A DNA stretch of 64,000 nucleotides, taken from the NCBI RefSeq assembly GCF_958295425.1, contig NC_081153.1, positions 8,945,395 to 9,009,394 on the forward strand, written 5' to 3'. The notes under the pieces are model-generated. The model was not told where the DNA came from. It ran no database searches and saw nothing but the letters and a program-made list of their open reading frames with translations. Each line of letters begins with the position of its first letter. Within the stretch, counting starts at the first letter, position 1. Shown one piece after another: positions 1 to 48,900 of the stretch. The DNA comes from Solea solea (taxonomy: Eukaryota > Chordata > Actinopteri > Pleuronectiformes > Soleidae). The translations under genes were made by a program, and so were the position numbers.

Positions 1-110
1 AGCACAAACCCAATTCAAACCCTCACCCTAAAACCAGGTCTTAACCCTGAAAAAGTCCTTTAAAGTTGCAGGGGCCCAGACAAAATGTCCCCACAAAAAT
101 ATAAATACAA

Positions 111-141
<31 letters not shown>

Positions 142-919
142 GGCCACCCAGTGCTGTGTGAGTCAGTAATATTGTCATTTTGACAACTCAAATCTTAGTC
201 CTAAACTTAACCACATCCTCAGAAATGAGGTTCTTCCTCATTAGGACCAGGTTTTGGTCTCTGTGGTTGATTGATTTGGCGATATATCGCTGTCCTTCCT
301 TGTAATGCGATAATTGAGACGCCCAGGGCAAATACCGATATTTTAATTAACAAATTAAGTTAGTCCCTGCCAGTTTCACACATATACACATACCGTTTTT
401 GGTCTGTATTACATGATCTTAAAAAAAACCACACTTAATATTATAACCTTTCATTATAACACCTGCTTTATGTCTTTGGCTTTTTTTTAATGTTAGAAAC
501 GGTGAAATTGACAATAAATATGGTCAAATTCTGCTACCACACATAGTTTTAAATCAACACATATATATAATATTTAATATACAATATTTAGTGAATTTCA
601 CCAATTTATTCAATATGTTGCAATAAATGTGACGATCATCAATGCAACAGCCTTTAAAAGCAGCAAAATAACAAATAAACAAAAGTAATATATGAATATA
701 GTGCCCGGGCGTATTGACAAGGTCAGTGTTTATGCCAGAAAAGGTCCTTAAGAGGTAACAAATACAAGTACACACACACACACATACACACTGCTGACAT
801 TTTAGCTGCTTCACTTTTTTCCAGGCCTTTAACCTTTGAGAGAGACACACTGTGGTTTATCCTCCTGCAGCACTGCAGAGGAGAGGAGACGCTGACTAAG
901 TTCATACACTTCATCTGCA

Positions 920-960
<41 letters not shown>

Positions 961-1032
961 GTACACGTTAAAGGGGCAGTTCAGTTTATTTTTGTATGGA
1001 GGCACCAAGAACGTCTGAGCTCCGTTTACCAG

Positions 1033-1092
<60 letters not shown>
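1033..1092. repeat. (CA)n microsatellite, about 60 bp
   Basis: Pure CA run ending in CTCTCTCT; a shorter array lies at 923-956, only about 75 bp away. Confidence 0.95.
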
Positions 1093-1095
<3 letters not shown>

Positions 1096-1496
1096 CTCTT
1101 ACTGGCAGCAGGGACGCCAGCGGAAACAACATCAACAAAGCTGATGTAATAAAAATCCACACATTAACAACGTGTGTCTCACTTCATCTCAAACTGGAGT
1201 TTCTTTTGTTTCTGTAAACCTCTCACTCCACAGCACCAAAGTCCATAGAGAAAAGCAGTGATTTTCTGGATGTATTGATCCACTGCTGCTTCCATCATTA
1301 AGTTCAACTGTTATTATGTCACCACGGGGTTTTAAAACTCTTCATTCAGACTTTTCTTCGTGACACACATGTGTAACAAACACTGCAGCTCCTGTGTCCC
1401 TGTGAGCTTGTTGCAGGAGAGGAAGCGGTTTACCAACTTCCAAGTTTTTCTGTTTGACAGCAAGATAAAACTACAAGTATATGTTTTAGGACATAA

Positions 1497-1530
<34 letters not shown>

Positions 1531-2261
1531 ATCATTATTATTAGGACTAGTCTTATTCCTATTGCCAGTTCCAATAGAATTGTGTAAAAAGGCGATTACA
1601 TGTGCGCCTTCTTCGTTCTGGAACAAACTAAACTGTTTGAAACTGAAGGATCTGATTATATTGGACACTTTTTAAGTGGTTTTAAATTAAACAGAGGCAG
1701 AAACATCTGGCTGTCTCTGTTTTGCCTCAATGCCCTTTCATTGATTTTATGGGGAAAAATTAAGGATTATACATTTTTATACTGCACTTTGTATATTCCA
1801 AGTAGATTAGTATGTATAATTGCATCCTTTTATGTATGCTGTATGAATGAATTGGTTGCATCTCGGGTTGCAATTAACAATTATTTTCATAGTTTATTAA
1901 TTCTTGATTAATCCAGCACTTGTTTGGTCCATAAAAATGTTGGAAATGATGTTCTCAAAGGATTTATTTGTTACATGGAGCGAAGAAATCATATAATATA
2001 CACATCCATGAAGCTGAAAAATCATAAGTATGGACTTTAAATCACTTGATAAAACCTCAAACGATGACTTTAACACATACAGAAGAAAGAAAACACCGCA
2101 CAGATATGACTTCATATTGATTTCTTGGCAAAAGTGTGACTTGACATCAGTCGGTGTAAAAGGCCTAACTAATGATGATGACACAGATCAAAATAATCTG
2201 TTCTCTGTGCACATTATCGTCATTATCTCTCATCTGAAAATAAATCCATTTTCTACATCTC

Positions 2262-2400
<139 letters not shown>

Positions 2401-4227
2401 AGAGAGCTTCATTTTCAATCATCACTACCTGCTTACAACTCCACTGTAATGACAGGGAGAATCACTGTAATAAGCCCGACTGAGACAACATAATGACTCC
2501 ACTTTACTCGAGTGCCAAGACAAAGACCAAGCCCGCCTCCACGATACAATGCCATCCAATAATGAGGCTGAAAATGTTCTGTCAGCGCCGCACGAGAACT
2601 GAACAATCCATAGCATTTAACGCAAATACTCCTGCACCTCTGCAACCAAGACTGATGACACGCTAACAGTGTGTGAGTGATAAATCACTCATTTTCCAGG
2701 GGAAAAACTTTTTTTTTGCGATGTTCACTTTTATTTGACTTGCAGCACGCTCTGGTATCTGGACAAGTGATTGTCCGTGGGATCTGGGTCAGAGTCAGTC
2801 TTTGTCACTTTCTTTGGTGACACAGAGATTTGGGGAATTTTCATTTCCCAGGCGTCACGGAATCTCACATCAACGTTTGTCCTCGTCTACGTACATCAAG
2901 CAACGCAGGGCACGAAACAGTAGGTGGCGTCGTAACAAACAACTTTTACATAAATATCAACTTAACCCTTTCACACCTAAGCCTCAAAATGTCTTTTGTC
3001 TTATTTTAACTATAAAAGGGTCAGAAAATGTAAGTGATTTTGCAATATCTGGCAGTTACTTACAATTTACTGAGAAAACCAAAAGTTTTAATTGTCTAAT
3101 TGAGCATGAACACCAGATTTTGCATGTTAAATTTGTAATTTGAACAGTATAAAACATTTAACATAACATTTTGTTTGAGTTTTTGTATCAATGTCCAAAA
3201 AGCAGGTTGAAAAATTGAAACTACTGTATGTACGGGTGTTTTTTCCAATTCTTTCCTCTCTGGTGACAAAGACGCTGATTCTGCGGCTTCCTGCGACAGC
3301 GCGAGTAAATCTACCGTAATAACCACATGTTGTATTTGACTCGCAACTTCTCCGACAGCACGAACCGTCGCACAATTACGGTAACGCAAAGGGTCGTCGG
3401 TGGTGAAAGTTTGACTTCTTTATTGCACAAAATTCTAAATCTTTCAAGGACCCTGCGCAGAGTAATGGAACGCCATTATTCTGCTGTACCTGTAGCCGAC
3501 ATACGAGATAAAAGGGAACTTCTACTTCCATTTACTACCCAACTAATACTGAAAACAGAGGAGAGGAACTTGTTCAAACTTCCATTTGTGCAGCAGCGGC
3601 TTTCAGTTGTTTGTGAAGTAAGAGCACAGAGAACCGAGCAGCCACTTCCTCTCCAGGGAGGAAGCTTTTTATAGATATGAAGAAGCTGTTGAGAAAACCT
3701 CAGAAGTCTCGAACACACAGGCTGCTAACACACTGCAGAGGTGTGTGTGTGTGCGTGTGTGTGTGTGTGTGAGAGAGAGACCACTGCTCACATCAGCAGT
3801 GAACACAACAAACAACAGCATCAACAGTGAGGGAAGCCGAGTCCACTCACATACACACACGCACACAAAATCAGCTGACCAGGTCTTTAACGGTCATCAT
3901 CAAAAAAAAAAAAATCAACAAAACATCATTAAGTGTTTTCCAAATGGTTTAAGTGAAACACATTTAGGAAAAAGAATCTGTCCAACCCTGTTTGGAACTA
4001 ATTACACTACTATACTCGGCCTGGAATGTCAGGAATCTGAGTGACACCCAGGGAGAACGTCTTCACAGCAGATCTAAAAACACAGGACGCCCGGGACGCC
4101 GCGTCAACAAGTCAGCGTTAGGCAGTCACTCGTTCCTCTGAACCCACGAATCATTTCAAAACACATTAACCAACAAGCCAAACATCGGCGATCCAGATGT
4201 AGTGATGCTGCACACTGGTTGACTGAC

Positions 4228-4278
4228 CTGCAGTTTGGAGGTGGGTCCAGCGTGATGTCGGCCAGTTCCTTCTGAATT
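4228..4278 (-). CDS. ube2e1: ube2e1 coding exon 2 (UBC helix 1)
   Basis: 51 bp encoding the end of Arg69, then IQKELADITLDPPPNC and two bases of Ser. The acceptor is TTTGCAG|AATTCAG and the donor CTGCAG|GTCAGTC. Length and phases are identical to exon 2 of ube2e2 (42042-42092), which supports both models. Confidence 0.92.
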
Positions 4279-5477
4279 CTGCAAAGGCAAAAGAAAAGGA
4301 AAATAAGAAAAGAGAGCGTGAATCAGGACGGAGGCGCTGATCAAACTCGGGGATTCATGACTCGTCTAAGCTGCTGGAAAAATGAAAGAAAACCTTCATG
4401 GAATTCAAAATGTAAAACCTATTCACAGAGGGAAACAAGTCTGTCTTTGTTTCCAGCTGTTGGAGGATGTTGATACACAGTCGTCGTCATCATCATCATC
4501 ATGGGAATATAAAGGGGAAAATCAGCCTTCGACATACAAGACTCAATCTCAGTGAGAACGTGGCTGCCAGCTGGGACAAAACAGGAAACTGATTTGAGCC
4601 ATTTAATAAAAGACACACCTGACAAAATCTACACCAGTTTGAGTCAATGACATCTTAAGAATTATGCTTGTTGCTTTATCTCACTGGGAAACCACCTTTT
4701 GTGACCAGAAAATTAAGTTTGTAAACCTGAACACTCTCCCTCACCAAACCTCATAGTGAAAATCAGCATTTTCACCACACAACATACTAGTGAACCGCTG
4801 CCACGTTTGTTAGGTTTGTGTCATTAATGTAAGTCACAAAATAACACATTTTTAACTGATGGACCTTAACTGATGGAAACAGCAGTGGCTCAACAACTCT
4901 CACGTGCTGTGAGGCAAACATGTTCATTTTCTCTATGGGATTTGGTGTGGGACGTAAGCGGTTAACAGAGGGACACACACACACAAAAAAGCTGTTTTCA
5001 GCCAGAAAATACAGTCTAATGACGAGTTAATCCTAATGTACTGGAGACTTAAACTGGCATAGGAAGAAGAGTCGGGCCGTGCCAGACCCTGGTTCGTTCC
5101 TTAGTTCACATCTGAGTCCTCAGACCCACATGTACCACATCAGACAACACAGACAACAACACCAGTGTGAACGCACCCTAAAACAGCTGTGAGCCTCTCG
5201 ACCAGAGCGGTGTATGAATATGAAGAGGTGTAGGTGAGTGAAACTTGACCATGATTCCTGTCATCAGTCACCTTTTAGCACTGGTGGTGAGCAGTTTGGA
5301 CGTTTTGCTCATGCTGGCTTTGCTTTCTCGTTTCTTTGGGGGAGATGTTGCTTCCTGCTGATGCTGCTGCTGATGTTGTTGCTGTTGTTGCTGCTGCTGC
5401 TGCTGATGTTGTTGTTGGTGAGTTGAAGATGAAGAGGATGAAGAGCTAGTGCTGGCACGGGAATCTTCATCCGACAT
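4228..5477 (-). CDS. ube2e1: Ubiquitin-conjugating enzyme E2 E1, 5' part only
   Basis: Class III E2 enzyme: it takes ubiquitin from E1 onto a catalytic cysteine and passes it to substrates with RING E3 ligases in the nucleus and cytosol. Two coding exons are present on the minus strand, 5272-5477 and 4228-4278, giving residues 1-85 plus two bases of codon 86. The start MSDEDSRAST, the serine run, the ESKxSMSKxSKLL block and IQKELADITLDPPPNC match the UBE2E1 N-terminal extension and first UBC helix; ADIT separates it from E2/E3 (AEIT). The ATG at 5477 was chosen because it gives the family N-terminus and lies eight bases inside a CAG acceptor; longer upstream reading is intronic. Residues 19-41 are an unusual Gln/His-rich expansion. 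The exons with the catalytic Cys were not found between 1 and 4227, so they should lie past the left edge. The product is therefore partial by position and not broken. Confidence 0.93.
4279..5271 (-). other. ube2e1 intron 1
   Basis: Intron between the first two coding exons. It contains an inverted copy of the CCAAAGTCCAT foldback repeat at about 4743-4970 and a short CAT-repeat at 4486-4502. Nothing else coding is visible. Confidence 0.7.
5272..5477 (-). CDS. ube2e1: ube2e1 coding exon 1 (N-terminal extension)
   Basis: 206 bp, 68 codons plus AG of the Arg codon. It encodes the disordered N-terminal extension: acidic/Ser start, a Gln/His run at residues 19-41, a PPKKRESK basic patch that could serve nuclear import, then KLLTTSAK leading into the UBC fold. 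The acceptor is TCCTCAG before GCTCGGTATG. The donor is AAAAG|GTGACTG, a slightly weak GTGACT form. The split Arg codon (AG|A) fits exon 2. Confidence 0.92.
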
Positions 5478-6620
5478 ACCGAGCCTGAGGAACAAGGACA
5501 CATGATTTAAGAGATTTAGGGTGCAAAGGTCACGTGTATTAGTGAACAGAGTAAAACAGCAGTTACTCACTAAAAGCAGCAAAAAACGACAGGTTATCTG
5601 GCATGAATGTTGCCCGATTATACACCGAATATAACAGACACTTCCTGGACAAAACCACGTCACGTTATCATGAATACACACTGTTATCACCAAGCAAACA
5701 CAAGTTAAGCGTTTTCTTAATGGACCCTTGCGTTGAGTTTTCTTCAACTGTAACAGCCCTTTACACTGCAACCGTGCACCCCAGACTCCATAGACATTTC
5801 CGTCGTTTTAACTACCAGGCCCGTGCTGGATGTTGACCCGCGTCCGTCAGCGTGAAGGTGCCCAAGAGTGACTGTCACACGGGATATTTCGCGCTCATCG
5901 GCGAACATTTCTCTCCTCCTTAACGCTCACTTCTGACCCCGGCTCGTGTTTGCACTCAGCCGTGTATTTTTAGCTCCGTCGGGCTGCGACAAAGGAAACG
6001 ATCCGGTTAAAGAGTCCGGCTGATGTGGCCTAGCTCTGCCCGACACTGCGGAGCGGAGACGGGACCACAAGACACGACACGAGGCGCCTGCTACAGACCG
6101 AACCGAGTCGGGGGGAAAGGACGTGCGTGGGCGATGTCGCAGTTGTAGCAGGGGACCCCCAACACTCCGCCTGAGCAGCCTCCGACAGAGGAACCAAACT
6201 TTGAGGCGAAGAAGTGAAGGAGCGAGCGGCAGCAACAGCAGCGGAGGTGTCCCCATTACTGCGTCAAAACCCGGGATAAACACCCAGCTCACGCAGCGAC
6301 ACCACACGCCTCCATTTAAAGGCTTAGCTCGCGTTTTTTAAAGCCATGTCCGTCGACACGCAGCTGATGTGAGAGGATGGACCGAGTCGTCCACGCTCCA
6401 CTCACGGTGACACGGCTTCACCTGTAGTTTCCCACTGAAAAACACGCAACACATCACCTGTTCAAACACGAGACGAGGCTCCAACACAAACATATCCTTA
6501 TAGATACCTTTCTTTGTGTGTGTGTGTGTATTTTAGCCTCCGCCGCCTGGACGCACCAGTGTGAAAACACCTGCAATGGAGACGAATGGCACTTCCGGTC
6601 AATGTTTTAAAAATAAAAGC
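5478..6620 (-). promoter_or_regulatory. ube2e1: ube2e1 upstream region and CpG-rich promoter with probable non-coding exon
   Basis: From about 5820 to 6600 CpG dinucleotides become frequent, unlike the AT-rich surroundings. An acceptor lies just 5' of the ATG, so the 5' UTR must be spliced from an upstream non-coding exon. One candidate donor on the minus strand is CAGAA|GTGAGC, with the exon ending near 5931. An ETS-type ACTTCCGGT motif lies at about 6592-6600. A CACGTG at 5531-5536 lies between this island and the coding exon. Exact transcription start not determinable. Confidence 0.6.
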
Positions 6621-7160
6621 ACAGGCATACAGCGAGGGGAAACGTCCATTATCTGAACATGAGGACTAAACTAAAATATACAGCTCCAGTGTGACAGAAT
6701 TATCGATACCTTATGATGACACAGCAGATCACAACAAACAGAAAAGGCCATGGAAGCGTGTCTTGAGTAAAACTGTGAGTTCACACCACATTCATCACAT
6801 CTAACGCGCTAAGAGATCATTTGAAACGTGAAAACACTGAGGTAAAAACACTTTAACATGAAAATATTTAAATGAGAAAACATGTGTGTCGTGAAAGCAT
6901 GTGTGGCGTGAAAACAAATTTGATGTGAAAACACTTTAACGTGAAAACAAATTTGATGTGAAAACACTTTAAAGTGAAGACTTTAACATAAAAAAAACTT
7001 TAACGTGATGAAAAATGTTCCAGTGTAAAGAAAAAAAGCATAAGCGATATTAGCATACAATCTGCTCATACTAAATAAATTAATTTTAATAAACCAATTG
7101 AAATTACAAATATTAAATAACTATTATATCATTTACTTATTCAAATGTAACGAGACAAAA
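6621..7160. repeat. Degenerate GTGAAAACACTTTAA tandem repeat within intergenic DNA
   Basis: From about 6825 to 7020 the motif GTGAAAACACTTTAACGTG / GTGAAAACAAATTTGATGTG recurs about seven times with variation, an old minisatellite of roughly 20-bp units. The rest of 6621-7160 is AT-rich with no gene signal. Confidence 0.6.
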
Positions 7161-7163
7161 CTC

Positions 7164-7166
<3 letters not shown>

Positions 7167-7254
<88 letters not shown>
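7167..7254. repeat. (TA)n microsatellite, 88 bp
   Basis: Uninterrupted alternating TA, a candidate cruciform/unwinding tract. The open frame through it (IYIYIY...) is not a gene. Confidence 0.97.
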
Positions 7255-7257
<3 letters not shown>

Positions 7258-7259
7258 CA

Positions 7260-8424
7260 CAAATATTGGAGGAGCTCAGTTTTTGTTGTCAGGTTGTGAA
7301 GTTGAAGTTTAGCGCTTTTATTTTGTTGGGTCCAGTCGTCAACTTCCGGGACTCTCTCAAACTATGGACAGGATCTTTATTATTTTCCTGCTGGACGCGT
7401 GCCTGTCCTCGCCGGAAGTGTTGGTCCAGCAGCAGACAGAAGTCCTGACATGACAGACGTCAGTGTCTTTAAAACTTGAACCCAAAAAAAGACAACAATA
7501 GACTTACCTTTAAAGGGCTAGTTCAGGGTTGTTGTTTTTGACACTAATGGTGCATTCAATTTCCACATTTTTATTTGCATGTTTTAATTTACATGCAGAA
7601 TATACATTATGGTCAGGACCGGCCCAAGCCTTTATGGGGCTCTAAGGTGAATTAGATTTTTGGGGCCCTTCATCAACAACATTAAAGCAGTTGTAAGGGA
7701 ATTCTGCACTGATACTGACTTTAATCTTAAATGGCTTTAAAGATCAGAACAATGGACATGTGTGTTGATTTTTCACTTCGCATTTAACATGGCAGAATAC
7801 GAAAGAGGTGAATATGGAGTCATCCGACTAAAAACAACAATTTAAGTGTTATAAAAAATAAACAGCTATGTTATTTTAGCATTAAATATTAAAAATAAAA
7901 AAATAACACACTACATTGAAACAGTGAAATAATGGAGTAAACCATCACCTTGTTAATTCACAAATAAGTGCAAATGCACGATAAGACGGCGTTGAATAAA
8001 ATAAACAAATATTACCTTTTTTAGAACTGTGACAAGATAACAAAAAGATTTAATTAAAAATACATTATGTGAAGAAAAAGACTCACTGTTATTATCATCG
8101 CAAACAAACAATAAAATAAAATAAAACAATAAGATAATGAAATGCTCTCAGGGGGCCCTAAGCAGGCGTTTAGTTTAACGAGGGTTTTTATTGTTTGTTT
8201 TATTCTTTTTTCGTTTTGAATATATCCTGTCTGTATTTTAAAATGCACTCACTTTAATTCACTGCCACTAATGAACACACTGTTGTCAAACACGGACTGT
8301 TTGTGTCGTTATCGACACTGATAATAACAGCATGTTTCACTCTGACTGAACCTGCACGTTCATCTCTGATGTCTCACTGCTGGTCCATCCTGTCTTATTG
8401 CAGTGTGAACGAGGACAGGAAAGG

Positions 8425-8456
<32 letters not shown>

Positions 8457-8770
8457 CTCGTCCTCCTCTTGTGTGTCGACCATAATTAAGTGTGTCACTT
8501 TTGCTCCACTTGGAAACACTGCAGAGAACAGAGACGGCGCAGGTTATTTACCTTCTTTAGTGTCTGTTGTTGTTGTTGTATGATGAAATAAGAAGACGGA
8601 GTACAGCGACAAAAGTCTCTCCTTGTTTTCATGTTCACTGATTCATATCCATAATCTGTTTACATAACAACCTGCGGGCACAAAGATGTTTTGTGGTGAC
8701 AGGATAACAACTTGTGCAAACAAACAAAAGATACCAAATCTATTACGATGTTTGTGTAAAAATATAGAAA
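7260..8770. other. Intergenic tract between ube2e2 3' end and ube2e1 promoter
   Basis: No gene recognised. At 7340-7420 there are two opposed ETS-like motifs (ACTTCCGGG and GCCGGAAGT). At 7612-8180 a diffuse repeat carries two similar GGGGCYCTAAG segments (about 7636 and 8153) in direct orientation. At 8421-8470 there is a (TCC/TTCC)n polypyrimidine run that produces false poly-Glu and poly-Ser frames. Confidence 0.5.
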
Positions 8771-9085
8771 AAAATAAAAGGCCTTTATTGTCATTGTACG
8801 ACAATAACACTTAACAATAAGCGCACATTTATTAACATTAACTGCAAACTGACATTTATTAAAAGTTTAAAATGTATTTTCCTTTATAATAGCTATTTTT
8901 ACTTAAGTATAATTACACATTACTTTATTAATGCTCCTTATGACCCTTATTGTAAAGAGTTGTCCCTTAACTAATATATGCGGGTACAGAATAAGCTTTA
9001 CATAACTTTTTGTTATCTCTTATTTATGGATTTTAAATAAACTGATTTCCTTGTATTCATGTGCAACGACAATAAAGGCTTTCTG
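8771..9085. repeat. Foldback element with GCCTTTATTGTCATTGTAC ends
   Basis: The left end reads GGCCTTTATTGTCATTGTACGAC. The right end reads GTGCAACGACAATAAAGGCTTTC, its near reverse complement. The interior is about 270 bp of AT-rich DNA. It could be a small MITE or two opposed LINE tails; I cannot tell which. Confidence 0.45.
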
Positions 9086-9114
9086 GTCTCAGTTGCCAAC
9101 AGTGGCTAACAATA

Positions 9115-9525
9115 GCCTTTGGTCATGAGCGAAAGAACAAGATCGCGGGTACAAGCAGCTGAAATGACTCTTCCCCGAAAGGTGACTGGAGTCTCCCTTA
9201 GAGATCGGGTGAGAAGCTCAGTCATCCGGGAGAGACCCATAGTAGGAGAGGAGGAAAAGAGCCATTTGAGGTGGTTCAGGTACCTGGTAAGGATTCCACC
9301 AGGTCTTCTCTCTGAGTAGGTGTTCCTGGTACGTCCAACTGGGAGAAGACCTCGGAGGCAGACCAAGGACCAGGTAGAGAGATTATATCTCCTCACTGGT
9401 CTGGGAGAACCTGAGGATCAGAGCTGGACGATGTGACCAAGGAAAGGGAAGACTGAGGTCTGTGTGCTGTGCTCATGATACCATCTCGGATAAGCGATGG
9501 ATGAAGTTGATGATGGATGGATGAC
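9115..9525 (+). mobile_element. LINE (non-LTR retrotransposon) ORF2 3'-end relic
   Basis: The plus-strand frame at 9119-9319 reads SERTRSRVQAAEMT, SLRDRVRSSVIRE, then LRWFRYLVRIPPGLLSE. This resembles the C-terminal region of a teleost LINE reverse transcriptase (consensus in my memory LRWFGHLVRMPPGRLPGEVF). Downstream, 9320-9520 continues out of frame with AGAAGACCTCGGAGGCAGAC, GGAAAGGGAAGACTGAGGT and a terminal GATGGATGGATG tail. Frameshifts and stops make it dead. The exact clade is uncertain. Confidence 0.75.
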
Positions 9526-9544
9526 TAGCAAAAAAAGAGCAAAG

Positions 9545-9690
9545 AATGGCTAACAACAGCAAAAGAATGGCTAACAACAGCTACATAATGGTTAACAACA
9601 GCTACATAATGGCTAACAACAGCTACATTATGGCTAACAACAGCTACATAATGGCTAACAACAGCTACATAATGGCTAACAACAGCCATT
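9545..9690 (+). repeat. 21-bp minisatellite (ATAATGGCTAACAACAGCTAC)n
   Basis: About seven units of 21 bp at 9545-9690, decaying into longer variants (CTAACAATAACTAATAATAGC, twice) up to about 9835. Because 21 is a multiple of three, both strands stay open and translate as repeated ANNSYIM or VVSHYVA; these are artefacts. One stray unit (GTGGCTAACAATAGCC) lies at 9102-9117 on the far side of the LINE relic. Confidence 0.9.
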
Positions 9691-9916
9691 GCTACTGTGT
9701 AGCAATGTTTAACAATAGGAAAAATAATGGCTAACAACAGCTAACAATAACTAATAATAGCAAAACATGGCTAACAACAGCTAACAATAACTAATAATAG
9801 CAAAACATGGCTAACAATGGCTAGAAATAGCTAAAAAGAATCATGAGCGCGCACGCACACACAGACAGAGAGACTGTCACATTACAGTCAATGTTTAATC
9901 GAGTATTCTGTGAGTA

Positions 9917-10449
9917 TTTATTGTTACAAGGCAGTAAATGTACAGCAAAACTAACACTATCATCATCATCACACTCACTCTGCTGCAACACAAACAACAG
10001 CATGTCCACTAAAGGAAGACACGTCCTGATGCCATGCACTAACACTGACCATGGGCTGGAAACAAACAAACAAACAAACTGAATGATCCTTTTTTACACG
10101 AATCCATCACATGAAGTGGGAACAACACACGCACTCTTGTATGTAAAGAAGATACAATGTTACAGGAACAATAAGAACAACAGCATCGACAAGAAGAACG
10201 AGAACAGTATTAAAGCTTTTCATGACCATATCAACATTCAGTGTATTGGAAAATACAATCCCAATAGACTCTTTGTATAAAAAAGAAGCTTTTCAAGTCA
10301 GCGTGGAACAAATAACAGTTCATTTCTCAGGGGCAGGGGGAGGCGACGGGTGTGCTTCCATAGATGTGGGAGGGAGGAGGGGTCTGTGTGAGTGTGTGTA
10401 TGCGTGTGTGTGTAGGGTGGGTTGGGGGTTCTGGAGGAGTCTGGGTGGT
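9917..10449 (-). other. ube2e2: ube2e2 3' UTR with candidate poly(A) signal
   Basis: Minus-strand sequence downstream of the TAG stop (10450-10452). An AATAAA (TTTATT on plus at 9917-9922) about 530 nt after the stop is the best candidate signal, followed by GT-rich sequence. It includes a (CA)n/(CACT) tract near 10384-10415. Confidence 0.45.
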
Positions 10450-47180
<36,731 letters not shown>

Positions 47181-48678
47181 GCTGACGCTGCAGACACACA
47201 CAAGAAGACGGCGTGAGGCACATGCAGGAAGTGCAGAAACACACAATCTGAGAGGGACGACCCACTCGTCTGATTTAAGGGAAGCAAATAACGATTTGTT
47301 TCTCAATTAATTGATTAATGGATTAAGCGTTTGCTGGTCCATAAAATGTTGTTAAGTGTTCAACAGAGCAAAGTAAGCAGAAAATATTCACATCAGAAAT
47401 CTTGTTTTAACTATTAAAAACCACTCAAACTGATTAATGGATGATCAAATGACTTGACTAATGATTAGTCCTTGCAGCCCTAATCTAATTATTGCCTAAT
47501 CTAAGTTTCACATGATAGTAAACTAACTACTAAGTAATTATTTATTATTTGTCAACTATTTTGATATTTCATTATTAATCAGAGTGGGGTTTTTTTTTTC
47601 AATAAGCTTTATTCAAAGCTTTCTCATTTGAATATTTTCTGGTTTCTTGGGTCCATCCAACAAATACATCATTAAAACAGGATTAATTTTTGTTTATGGA
47701 CAAAACAAGACATTTGAGAACATCATAACTACCAGGTTTGGGAAACAATGATCAAAACTTTCTGATATTTTATGTCAAACCAAAAAATGTAGTGGATAAA
47801 TGGAGAAATTAATTGTCAGTTGCCGCCCTGCACTTAATTAAGGGTCAATAGGGGTTAAAGAAATGTAAGAGATATCTCATAGAGGCAGGAAATCTCTCTG
47901 TTTCCTAAACAATGCTTCATTGAACTTGAACCTCCCCTCTTTAAAAACCAAGTTTCAACAGCTCTTTTAAAAAAAACTTTTTCCACTGTCATCTTAACTC
48001 AGGTACCTCATGGGGGAAGGTTGTGGCAGTGGCACGACCTGGTGAGCGCTTCACGGAAGTTTACCGGCTCTCACTGGACTCAAGTGCAGTGTAGTGCATG
48101 GGGGTGTTAGCCGAATTAAACAGTGGCAGCTGCGGACTCTGAAGGACCTTGAGCGGTTCCGCTGTGATGTGCATGTCATTGTTTTTCAGTGGGGACAAGT
48201 TTAAAATAGAGACATTTTGGATGGGATTCGTGGAGGCGTTATATACACTCGGTGTCAGACAGAGAAGGCACGCGCCGGGGGTAACATCGACATCGATGAC
48301 CCCCCATACACACACGCACACACATACATACATACATACACACCGACCCTCCCCTCCCTCACTTCCCCGAGGACCACTCTCTCGAGTCCCATGGCTCTGT
48401 GGCTATCAATGAAGAGTTACCGGAGCCTCGGAGTGAGACGTCTTTGATGGTGGTGCGAGATAAAGCTGAACAAAAACACTCTTCCCCCGCATCCAGGCTT
48501 AGAAACGCCGGAGCTGCCGCTGACCAACAGCACAAAGACAGAATGGATGCACCCCCCCCTCTCCGCTCCCCTCCCCTCTCTTCTTCCACCACCGCCCCCT
48601 CCCTCCACAACACAGCGGAATACACCTCCATTCTTTCCGCTCACATGCATTTGTTTGGGGGGGGGGACGACGACTCAC
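47181..48678 (-). other. ube2e2 5' UTR intron
   Basis: Between the non-coding first exon and the ATG exon. It includes two AATCGATTA-type MITE relics (about 47290-47480 and 47510-47830), a (CA)/(CATA)n tract at 48307-48345, a C/T-rich stretch at 48548-48610 and a 12-G run at 48656-48667 about 11 bp from the donor. Confidence 0.6.
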
Positions 48679-48900
48679 CTTTCTAAGCAGCGGCAGGAGG
48701 AATGTCTGCTAATGTCCACTAATGTCCGTTACGTTGTCCGCTACACGAACTGACCGAGCGCTTGTTCCCGTCCGCTGCCTTCACTTCACTGTTCCGCTGC
48801 CGCCGCTGGTGCTGCTGCTGGAGAATGTGAGCCGAGCCGAGCCGCGACTGTAGCTGCCAACGCAGACGTACTAGCTACAGGCGTCGCTTCCGGTTTATGC
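48679..48900 (-). promoter_or_regulatory. ube2e2: ube2e2 non-coding exon 1 and CpG promoter
   Basis: CpG-dense. On the minus strand a strong donor, AGAAAG|GTGAGTCG, ends an exon at 48679; it would join the acceptor 7 bases before the ATG at 47180. An ETS-type ACCGGAAGC lies on the minus strand at 48886-48894, a usual place just at or upstream of a TATA-less start. The start site itself cannot be read. Confidence 0.6.

Noticed and set aside
5478..5771. Upstream extension of the Ube2e1 frame to an earlier ATG
   Set aside because: A splice acceptor lies directly before the ATG at 5477, and the family N-terminus starts MSD(D/E)DSRAST.
7098..7448. 116-residue frame across the TA array
   Set aside because: Over forty residues are IYIYIY from the TA repeat and the rest is not recognisable.
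48547..48753. Pro/Ser-rich frames near 48.6 kb as a small gene
   Set aside because: They are C/T-rich low-complexity sequence in the ube2e2 5' UTR intron, with no start context or homology.
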